From contig JADKIE010000011.1 in the NCBI GenBank assembly GCA_016721385.1, positions 62,001 through 126,000 on the forward strand: DNA of 64,000 bases, given 5' to 3'. Below the pieces are notes generated by a model that saw nothing but the letters and a program-made list of their open reading frames with translations, was not told the DNA's origin and ran no database searches. The stretch comes from Chitinophagaceae bacterium. Its GTDB lineage: Bacteria; Bacteroidota; Bacteroidia; Chitinophagales; Chitinophagaceae. Shown piece by piece: positions 19,297-27,385 of this stretch; within the stretch, counting starts at the first letter, position 1, and each line of letters opens with the position of its first letter. The position numbers and the translations under genes are program-made.

Positions 19297-21306
19297 TTAT
19301 TCTTCGTAAGTAATTAAAATACGTATGGGCCTTCCGGCAATATTGGCATCATTACCAGAAACATTGCGAATGGCAACAGCTGTAGGCGATACATAAGAAT
19401 CATATTCGTAACCAATATAGGTTGATCTTGGCGAAATATCATTGCCTGATGTAGCATTAATATATATAGATACGCTTAAAATTTTTGCCTGTGTAAGCCC
19501 ATGAGTAAAAGATGTAAGTGTGCCTGCAGCACCGTTTGTACCTGTAATTTTTTTCATTTTTATGGCTGGAGCTCCACTTGCCTGCGTACCAAGCCTTGTA
19601 TAATCTCTAATATTTACTATGGCATTAAGGTTAAGGCTATCGGCTGCAAAATCGCCGTAAATTAAAGCGTTATCTTTATCTGCATTGCTGTTTTCAATAA
19701 AAAGTTTGTTGCTAATATTTAACAGGCCGCCTGCACTATTGCCAATAAAAATATTATTGCTTCCGTTTGTAATACTACTGCCAACCCTGTAACCGATACC
19801 AATATTATTATCTCCATCAGAATTTCCTACCAATGCTTCCCTGCCAAGTGCAATATTATTACTGCCGTAAATGTTCGTCCACATACTTTTACTACCAATT
19901 CCTATATTACCAAGCCCTTGGGTTGCAATACTAGAAAGGCTACTATTGAAATATAAAGCAGAATCACCAATGCCAACATTATAATTTCCTGTTTGATTGC
20001 CATACAAACTTTTTGAACCGACGGCTATATTTTTATTGCCAGTAGTATTGTTAAATAAAGCTGCATATCCAAATGTAGAATTAGAGCTACCTGTAGATAA
20101 TTTATTTAAACTAAATGCCCCAATACTTACAATTTCTTTACCTGTCATGCCTGCAACACCAGCACTTCCAATACCACTTTCGTAACCAATAAAAGTATTG
20201 TAGCTTACATTATTATATCTTCCTGCTCCTGTGCCTATAGCAATACTTCCTGTATCGGGTAGATTATTATTAGTTTCATGCCCACTCAATGCAAATCGAC
20301 CAATAGCAACACAACTTAATGCAGTGTCTTTATATTCCATTGTACCCACACCTAATGTATTATTGTCACCGCCTTCAATTATTGACTTTAATGTACGAAA
20401 ACCAATACCACTATTAACGGCTCAATTATTGGCATAATACATTGCATCTGCACCTACAATTGAGTTCCATATTCCTGTATTTAGATTAAACATAGATTGA
20501 CTACCAATTGCAATATTATCTGTATTACCCACATCATTAAAATGGCTTAAACTTCTTTGTCCAATTGCAACATTGTTGGATGCCGAATCAGAATGATATA
20601 AAGAACCATAACCCAGTGCAACGTTGCCTGACCCCATAATAGTGCTAAGCATTGCCTCATGACCAAAGGCAGAATTAAAATTTCCTTTTTTATTATTAAA
20701 CTGTGAATAGCTCCCTATTGCTGTATTATAATAACCAATTGTATTATTGTGTAAAGCAAAACCCCCAAATGCATTATTAAAAGATCCGAATGTAGTGCTA
20801 TCAAGCGCTTTGTAGCCAATTGCAGTATTAAACATACCATTAGGAAATCCCGTACTTTTTAAATTGCGTAATGTACCAAACCCAATGCTTGTATTTTGAT
20901 TTATGGAATCTACTATTCCTGAAGGTTGATTATTAACTTTAATTTTAAATGCACTATCATTTAAAGTACCAATAAATTTATTCCCTGTTATATAATTGCC
21001 ATTTGTTTTCCAGCTAAGGCTATCTGTTTTATGATTTAGTAAGTATAGCCATTCTACTCCATTATAATAATGGAAACCTACACTATCAGGTGCATTTTGA
21101 TAAACAAGCAATCCATTTGCAGGTACAGCAATGGCATTTTTTTCTGCTTTACTCATTCTGGGAATGAGCACTCCCTTAGCAGTACTTTTTACATCTAAAA
21201 TACTGCTTGCATTGGCTGTACTTCCATCTGTATTAACGGCTAAAGATTGTGCATTACTAAATGTATAAAACAAAATAAACGTAATTGCTAAAATAACATT
21301 TTTCAT
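19297..21306 (-). CDS. YadA-head-like repeat surface protein B (in-frame TGA)
   Basis: About 669 codons with the same plan as its neighbour: signal peptide (MKNVILAITFILFYTFSNAQ), the GVLIPRMSKAEKNAI / GLLVYQNAPDSVGFHYYNG module, many 17-residue repeats such as NTAIGSYSQFNNKKGNF and NIGIGYRVGSSITNGSN, and a C-terminal region (KLFIENSNADKDNALIYGDF, NIRDYTRLGTQASGAPAIK) nearly the same in both proteins. A TGA at 20422-20424 interrupts it in frame, between MYYANN and AVNSGIGFRTLKS, with perfect repeat continuity on both sides: either a substitution error or a nonsense mutation. Confidence 0.78.
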
Positions 21307-21394
21307 ACCATACTGTTGTGTTTATGAGTGATACAAAAATCAACTTTTAAGAAAATATATTCAATGCCATAAGGGGTATAAAAATCACCCTCCA

Positions 21395-21970
21395 TCAGCT
21401 TCTCTCTTTTTCTCCTTTCCTCTTGCCTTTGTTGCCTTCTTTGCTCAGCTTCACGTCGATCTCTTTCTCTTTTTCTGCTCTTTCTCTTCTTGCCTGTGCT
21501 TGCCGCTGTTGCCTTGCTTGGCGCTGTGCTGCTGCCGCTTGCCTATCTCTTTCTCTTTTACTTTCTCGTTCTTGCCTTGCGTTATTGTTACGTTGTTGGG
21601 CTTGATTGTTTTGTTCTTTTTTATCTTTTTGAGCTTGCTCTTTTTGCTTTTGTTGTTCGTTTTTCAGCTTTTCTTGTTTTTCTTTATTATCTTTTTTGTT
21701 TTGCTCTTTTTGCCTTTCTTTTTCTCTTTTTTGCTGATCGCTTTTTTCTTTATTTTTATTTTTATCAGCTTCCTTTTTTGCTTTGTTGGCTTCATTCGCT
21801 TGCCTTAAACAAGCCATATATTCATCAAATTTTTCTTTACATTCCTTTGAGGTTAACCCTTTGCAATCCGCTTTTTGACAAGGCGTTTTTTTGTCATCTT
21901 TTTTATCCTCTTGTGCTAAGGCAAATTGAGTGCTTAATAATACCGTAATAATGATTATTATTTTTTTCAT
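21395..21970 (-). CDS. Secreted Lys/Glu/Gln/Arg-rich low-complexity protein
   Basis: 191 residues. After the signal peptide (MKKIIIIITVLLSTQFALAQ) comes a short four-Cys region (TPCQKADCKGLTSKECKEKF ... YMACLRQ), then over 110 residues almost wholly of K, E, Q, R, N and A, predicted as one long charged helix with strong coiled-coil character. No family recognised. Its place between two exported proteins suggests a linker, spacer or polymer-binding part of the surface structure; this is inference. Confidence 0.6.
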   Translation of the reverse strand: MKKIIIIITVLLSTQFALAQEDKKDDKKTPCQKADCKGLTSKECKEKFDEYMACLRQANEANKAKKEADKNKNKEKSDQQKREKERQKEQNKKDNKEKQEKLKNEQQKQKEQAQKDKKEQNNQAQQRNNNARQERESKRERDRQAAAAQRQARQQRQAQARRERAEKEKEIDVKLSKEGNKGKRKGEKERS

Positions 21971-21982
21971 GTCGATATTTTT

Positions 21983-22921
21983 TTATTCTACTACAAATGT
22001 TTTTCTTCTTGTATCGCCGGTAAAGCGATGTAATGGCGTTCCAGTTTTATCAACTAATTGTTTTGTTACTCCATTAATAGTTATTGAAATAACTAATTTA
22101 TCAATATCCCAATTATCTGCCCCCATACCTCCGCCACCAGTGTGCCAAAGCTCAACTGTTTTTATATCATTAGTAGTAACATTAGCAATGCTATTAACTT
22201 GATTACTTATAAATTGATGCTCTGAAAAATTGCCCCAGTTTTGCCCTTTATTAATATTGTTGAATACTAATTTTTGACTGCTATTTTTAAACGTGATGAC
22301 AATCTTTGCATTATCACCGCCACCTCTTAAATCATCGCCACCTACACCAATGGTTGTTGCAATACTGGTTTTTTGAGGCGGTGGAAATTTATCTATCCAA
22401 CCACTACCTGATATAATGGTGGGGTTTCTTCTAAAATCAAATCGTTTTGGTGTTTCCGAATTTTCGTAAGTCATACGCCAAGGAGTAAGTTTGGGTCTAG
22501 TATTTTCTGAGTTGAGCAATTCGTATTTAGTTGTTTGCCCATTTTTTTTAAATGTAGCGGTTACAATTATTCTATCAATATCCCAGTTGTCGGGGCTTTT
22601 AGTAGTGGGTACATTTGTATTACTATGTTTCCTTGTTAACTCCATAGCTAATAAATCGCCAATAACCATTGAAGTGTCTAATGGTATAGTTATTTTTCGG
22701 ATAGAGTTTTTTGGCCAAGTAGCGTTGCTGTTGATTGCCCTTTTAATAATCTCTGGTTTATTTACAAAAAGCAATTTAATATCTGGGCTAAACTCTGGAG
22801 TTCCAATGCCTCTTAAATCATCTTCGCCGGTTTTAAATTCAATTTCAATTTTGTTTTGTGCTAGGGCTTGTAATGAAAAAAACAAAGCAACCATTAGTAC
22901 TACATAGTCTTTAATTTTCAT
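21983..22921 (-). CDS. Secreted protein with two DDLRG/DNWDID repeats
   Basis: 312 residues with a signal peptide (ending ALAQ). Two copies of a domain of about 125 residues are visible: copy 1 has GEDDLRGIG ... DNWDIDRIIVTATF, copy 2 has GGDDLRGGGDNAKIVITF ... DNWDIDKLVISITI, each followed by a TP(W/L) and R-F segment. The pattern suggests tandem PLAT/LH2-like beta-sandwiches that may bind calcium or lipid, but I could not confirm the family. Twelve bp upstream of the charged protein gene in the same block. Confidence 0.6.
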   Translation of the reverse strand: MKIKDYVVLMVALFFSLQALAQNKIEIEFKTGEDDLRGIGTPEFSPDIKLLFVNKPEIIKRAINSNATWPKNSIRKITIPLDTSMVIGDLLAMELTRKHSNTNVPTTKSPDNWDIDRIIVTATFKKNGQTTKYELLNSENTRPKLTPWRMTYENSETPKRFDFRRNPTIISGSGWIDKFPPPQKTSIATTIGVGGDDLRGGGDNAKIVITFKNSSQKLVFNNINKGQNWGNFSEHQFISNQVNSIANVTTNDIKTVELWHTGGGGMGADNWDIDKLVISITINGVTKQLVDKTGTPLHRFTGDTRRKTFVVE

Positions 22922-22939
22922 AGTAATTATTTTGTTTAA

Positions 22940-23500
22940 TTATTGTTTAAAATCTAAATCCACATCTATCAACCCGTGTATCACATTGTTTATTTCGTAT
23001 TGCGGAAAGCGTTGATAGTAAGTTTCTTCGTACACACTGCTTACCATTGTACAATTATTAGCTTGTATGGGCAATGAGGTAAATGGTAATGAATGGTAGT
23101 AATATTTTGTAACATTTACAGTAATGCAATATTTTTTTTGTGCTATTAATGTAATAGGTTGCGTCAAAACAAAGTGATTATAATTTAATGTATCGCTGTT
23201 GTTGAATTGTAATGTTTGAATAATTTGTTTTGTATCTGCATCCCAAATACTAACTGGTATATTGCCGTTAGTAGGATTTTTTAACCATATACCACTTATT
23301 CTGCCATCTTTATGTGGTATAAATGCAAAGCCTAATTCCCAACCTGGTTCTCTACCTTGTGCTTCTCTTTTGTAGGTAGTGTAAGATTTAAGTTGTTTTG
23401 AGAAATTTTTTTCTTCACCAAAATATGACACTCCACCTTTTGGTAATACAGTGCAACTAAAAAGTACAATTATAGAAAATAGTGTTATGTAAATTTTCAT
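22940..23500 (-). CDS. Lipoprotein with DUF4082-like domain
   Basis: 186 residues with a lipoprotein signal (IIVLFSC, lipidated Cys at about 16). The body follows the DUF4082 pattern: LGFAFIPHKDGRISGIWL, NIPVSIWDADTKQIIQTL, then ITLIAQKKYCITVNV, a beta-sandwich found in bacterial surface and carbohydrate-active proteins. Probably outer-membrane-anchored. Starts 3 bp after the likely OmpA-like gene stop. Confidence 0.65.
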   Translation of the reverse strand: MKIYITLFSIIVLFSCTVLPKGGVSYFGEEKNFSKQLKSYTTYKREAQGREPGWELGFAFIPHKDGRISGIWLKNPTNGNIPVSIWDADTKQIIQTLQFNNSDTLNYNHFVLTQPITLIAQKKYCITVNVTKYYYHSLPFTSLPIQANNCTMVSSVYEETYYQRFPQYEINNVIHGLIDVDLDFKQ

Positions 23501-23503
23501 ATT

Positions 23504-24876
23504 TATTTTGGTAGTACTAAAATTTCGACTCTTCTATTTTTCTTTCCTATTTTCATCAGTTGTATTGGGTACAGCTGGGTTAGCTTTTCCTTTCCCCTCT
23601 TCTTTATATACAAAGCCTGCTTTACCTTTAAGCTCATCTTTTAAAATAGTAGATACTGCTTGTGCTCTTTGCAAGGATAATTTAATATTGGCATCATCTT
23701 TACCAATATCATCGGTGTAACCATCAATATTTAGCACTGCTGTAGGCATGGCTTGTAATTGTTGTGCTAATTTTTTATAGCAGCAATACCATCTGGCTTT
23801 AGATTTGCTTTTCCCAAATCGAATAATACTTCGGCATTTAAACTTAGTTTTATTGCTGCACCAATTGCTGCTATGGCATCAATATCTGCACCAGCAATAG
23901 AAGATGTTGTATTTAAATCGGTAAGGCGTACATAATAAAAATAATCGGTTGGTTTAGCCACCTTACTTATATCAACCGAAGCTGTGCCACCGCTAATTTT
24001 TCCTACACTTATCCAATTAATACCATCTTTTGAAATATCCAAATTAGTGGGCTCTATTTGTCCGGCTTCAAATACAAAAAGGTCAGGACCATTTACATCT
24101 ACTAAGGCATTATTGGTGAATTTTATAGTGAGTGTGCCATTTAAACCAAGACTATAAATGCCCTTATTTTTTTTAAGGTCGTTCATTGAAACATAATCTG
24201 GTGTACCTATACAATTTTCTTTAGGGAATTGAATATTACCCGAAATGTATTTTGCATCGGGGGCTTCATCTGCAAAAGAAGCATCGCCAAGCGGCAAATA
24301 CACTAAACCATTTTCGGAAACATATGTTTTGCCAATGACTGCTCCAAAGTTTATAGAAGGATTATTCTTGATAAATTCTGCTTTAAGTTTTGCAGCATCC
24401 TTTACAATAGTTTCAGCTTTTTGTTTTGTAGTCAAATAGCTAACACAATAGCCGGTAAGTGGCACCGATTTTTCTTTTGAAAATTTTTGTACATCTCCAT
24501 TTATATCTACTCCTTTCAAAGAGCTTAAAAACTCTTCTGCATCAATGCTGGTTCTAAAAGCTTCGGGAACTGGTGGATAATTTTTGACCTTTTCTTTTTC
24601 GGCAGGACTAAGATATTTATACGCATTTTCGATAGATGTTTTTTTTGTATCACTCATTGAATTAGCATATCTGGCCGGGAAGTTAGAATTATTATTAGTG
24701 TTACTGCCATTTTTTTTATAATCTTTCCGAGCATTTTTTATGCTATCTGCCATTGCTTTCATTTTAGTTAAATAATCGCTGGCTGTTTCGTTTTTATTTT
24801 GTTGGGCATTTGCAAAATTTGCAAATGCAATAAGCATTACAAACAATACAATCGGATAACAAATTTTATTTTTCAT
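23504..24876 (-). CDS. OmpA-family protein (frameshifted twice)
   Basis: About 457 residues. Signal peptide; Asn/Lys-rich segment; a beta-rich middle (LPLGDASFADEAPDAKYISG ... GPDLFVFEAGQIEPTNLDIS) that reads like a discoidin/CBM-type adhesion fold; then a C-terminal OmpA peptidoglycan-binding domain (EVLFDLGKANLKPDG, LNIDGYTDDIGKDDANIKLS, QRAQAVS). Indels near 23775 and 23545 split it; correction restores AAIKKLAQQLQAMPTAV and the final NRRVEILVLPK with TAA at 23504. It could anchor the neighbouring secreted proteins to the cell wall. Confidence 0.78.
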
Positions 24877-24878
24877 TT

Positions 24879-25550
24879 TTAATCGTTTCTTTTGTAGCGT
24901 TCTTTCATAAATTCAAAATAAATAAAACCACTTTTGGCAAACCAATCGCCACTGCCATATTGATTTTCGCAAGTATTAAACTCCATTAAGGCATCTTTTA
25001 ATCCTTTTATAAATTCGGTATATTTTCTATCGTACGTTTGTTTTAAATTATTGAAAGAGTTCATAATATTTGTTCGTTGTTTTTGCCAGGCTAACCCTGT
25101 ATAAGCATTAAGCCCTGCAACATTATCACCAAAAGCTACTGCACTATTGGTAAAGCTTTTTGTATTCTGATAAATACAATTAAGCCTGGCTAATAACATT
25201 CGATAGGTATTCATATGCTCTACAGCATCGTTATAACAACTTTCGCAAGCCCCACTTTCTCTACAAGTAGAAGTCATTACCGCATTTCCATTAGTGCTAA
25301 AATCTGGGGTACATTCTGAATTGCTTAAAGCCTCGGCACTATTGTAAAAATCAATAGCTGAACTAGCTAACCCTCTTGCCGTATTAAATTGAGAATATGC
25401 TTGCCCGGCCATAGTTTGTGCACTTTCTACTCTATCATCTAAGTACCCATTTACCCCAGCTCTTGCTTGATCAATGGTAGAAATAATACCTCTTTGGCAA
25501 TAAGATTTTGTAAAACTAAATATGGCTATTAGTATTATTAATTTTTTCAT
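24879..25550 (-). CDS. Secreted Cys-rich helical protein, unknown
   Basis: 223 residues, signal peptide (MKKLIILIAIFSFTKSYC). Mostly helical by composition with a Cys cluster in the middle (SECTPDF, TSTCRESGACESCYND, LNCIYQN) and one Cys-Glu-Asn near the end (NTCENQYGSGDWF). I recognise no family. Separated by 2 bp from the OmpA-like gene, so almost surely translated from the same message. Confidence 0.55.
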   Translation of the reverse strand: MKKLIILIAIFSFTKSYCQRGIISTIDQARAGVNGYLDDRVESAQTMAGQAYSQFNTARGLASSAIDFYNSAEALSNSECTPDFSTNGNAVMTSTCRESGACESCYNDAVEHMNTYRMLLARLNCIYQNTKSFTNSAVAFGDNVAGLNAYTGLAWQKQRTNIMNSFNNLKQTYDRKYTEFIKGLKDALMEFNTCENQYGSGDWFAKSGFIYFEFMKERYKRND

Positions 25551-25561
25551 TTTTACTTATT

Positions 25562-26032
25562 TTATTTTTTTGTAAATGGGCTTGGAATGCCAATATTTTT
25601 TAACTCTTTGCCTACCCACACTAGCAGTTTATAATTTGTTAAAGGCTCTTTACATACCACCATCAATCCAAAACTACCTTCTGTTTTAAACTGCATTCCC
25701 CAATTGCCTTTTGCATCCAACTTAGCCGTTCTGTCTGCACTTTTCCAATTGTCTTTACATAACTTTATTTCATATTTATGCTTAGGATTTTGGCTAGCTA
25801 TAGATATATAAATTGGTTGATAAATGCTTAATCCCTTAACGAAATAATACAGTGTATCTTCTTTTTGAGCTACGGTTGTTATGTTGATTTTACCATTCCA
25901 AATACTATCTTTTGCTTTATAAGGAACAAGTTTTAATTCTACTGGTTTAATATTTTTATTTAGTGTAAAGGGCTGAGCATTTGTTAGTATTGTAATAAAA
26001 CAACTAAAAAATACAAGTATTGAAATTTTCAT
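25562..26032 (-). CDS. Small secreted protein, unknown
   Basis: 156 residues: signal peptide (ISILVFFSCFITILTNAQ), then a single predicted beta-sandwich (YYFVKGLSIYQPIYISIAS ... GNWGMQFKTEGSFGLMVVCK) resembling pre-peptidase C-terminal-type folds, though I cannot assign a family. Part of the minus-strand surface block. Confidence 0.55.
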   Translation of the reverse strand: MKISILVFFSCFITILTNAQPFTLNKNIKPVELKLVPYKAKDSIWNGKINITTVAQKEDTLYYFVKGLSIYQPIYISIASQNPKHKYEIKLCKDNWKSADRTAKLDAKGNWGMQFKTEGSFGLMVVCKEPLTNYKLLVWVGKELKNIGIPSPFTKK

Positions 26033-26066
26033 TTTATAAATTTTATTTAAGCATATTTTTTAAACA

Positions 26067-26635
26067 CTATTTTACCAAATCAAACTCATAAGCCTCCGAG
26101 TAATTATTTGCTCTTGATATTTCGCCATTGTAATCAGGATAAATAATACGAGCAATAATTTTTACTCGTTTCCCAAATGCTTCCTCAGGAAACTTACTGA
26201 AAACAAAAGCATGATTTCTCAACACATCTTTCCCTTTCTCTATTGCCTGTATTTCACAAATTTCTGAACGTACAATTCTATTGAAAGTTCTAGGAGCCCC
26301 GTTACCTTCGGCAGACTGCCTAGCTTCCCCAGCAGTTAATTGACCAGTGTAATACAATTCAATTTCTACTTTACATGGCTTAGATGTAGCATTACCAATA
26401 TTTTTACAATAAAGCGTATCGGCATTTTTATACGTCCGGCAATGCCTGCAACAGGTTCGTAGCCATTACCACCACCACTTATTACAGGTATAAGGCTAAA
26501 TGTTAAATCGGGCAAAAGCAATGTAATACGTTCATTTGGCGAAATTGTTGCCCCTGGTATGGCTTTGGGTTTTTGTGCACTTGCAAATTGTGTTATGCAA
26601 AAAAGTGCAAAGGGTAATAAAAATATTTTTTTCAT
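26067..26635 (-). CDS. Secreted CARDB-like domain protein (frameshifted)
   Basis: About 189 residues. Start chosen at ATG 26635 (MKKIFLLPFALFCITQFASAQ, a good signal peptide) rather than 26656. The segment LPDLTFSLIPV followed by NIGNATSKPCKVEIELYYTG, with a late NNYSEAYEFDL, matches the CARDB-like immunoglobulin-type adhesion fold. The frame slips in the A-run near 26430. First gene of the surface block, 76 bp downstream of the response regulator gene. Confidence 0.6.
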
Positions 26636-26711
26636 TTGGTTAATTTGTTTCAACAAAAATGAAAAAAATCTTTAATGCCAGCAATCCCATAAATAGGGCA
26701 TTACAAAAAAC

Positions 26712-27341
26712 TTAATTGTGTTGATTGAATTTATATACTGCTGCGGTAGCATTATTTACTTGCAGCTTTTTGTATATTTTTTTTACGTGGCTACGTACGG
26801 TTTCTACAGCTATGTTTGTTTCGGCAGCAATCATTTTATAGCTGTAGCCTTTTACAATATATTCCAGTATTTCTTTTTCTCTGGCAGATAAAGATTCTAC
26901 ATCTTCATTAGGTGTGCTTTTATTTTTGGGCACAAATGTTAATACTTTTTTTGCAACACTACTCGTCATAGGGGCGCCGCCATCCAATACATCTTTAATT
27001 GACGCAGGTATTTGGTCAAAATTCTTTTTTAATAAATAACCATTTGCTCCTGCACATATAGCGTTAAAAATATTTTCATTATCCTCAAATACTGTAAACA
27101 TTAATACCGGCAAATCGTTATTGATTGTGCGTATTGCTGTAACAGCATCTACGCCGTTACTATGGGGCATATCAATATCCATAATAACAACATCGGGTTT
27201 TAATACACCAATATCATCTTTTACACTTACGGCATCTGGCATTGCGGCAATTACATCAAAATCGTTATTAAAAAGTAACAGAGTTTGTATGCTTTTTAGT
27301 AAGTTTTCGTTATCCTCGTATATTAATACTCTTATTGCCAT
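26712..27341 (-). CDS. NarL/LuxR-family response regulator
   Basis: 209 residues. Receiver domain with acidic pocket EDN (residues 9-11), phospho-acceptor Asp in DVVIMDIDMP, and Lys in LLKKN; C-terminal LuxR helix-turn-helix LSAREKEILEYIVKGYSYKM ... VETVRSHVKKIYKKL. Lies 44 bp downstream of a propeller-type sensor kinase, its probable partner, and just upstream of the exported-protein block it may control. Confidence 0.9.
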   Translation of the reverse strand: MAIRVLIYEDNENLLKSIQTLLLFNNDFDVIAAMPDAVSVKDDIGVLKPDVVIMDIDMPHSNGVDAVTAIRTINNDLPVLMFTVFEDNENIFNAICAGANGYLLKKNFDQIPASIKDVLDGGAPMTSSVAKKVLTFVPKNKSTPNEDVESLSAREKEILEYIVKGYSYKMIAAETNIAVETVRSHVKKIYKKLQVNNATAAVYKFNQHN

Positions 27342-27385
27342 TACTACAAAATTAATACATACTGTTGTTTAAGCATATCCCATAT

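Noticed and set aside
20422..20424. Recoding of TGA as a sense codon
   Set aside because: One in-frame TGA is matched by an in-frame TAA in fusA and many indels, and TGA would be an improbable sense codon in this phylum; error or mutation is simpler.
21423..21948. Long plus-strand reading frames rich in Leu/Phe/Cys opposite the charged protein gene
   Set aside because: They are antisense images of the K/E/Q/R-rich repeats on the minus strand; no start signals or conservation, while the minus frame has a signal peptide.
17124..26635. Contractile injection or phage-tail cluster
   Set aside because: The GLLIPRM-type module occurs in tail-fibre-like proteins, but no sheath, tube, baseplate or ATPase gene is present and every product has a signal peptide.
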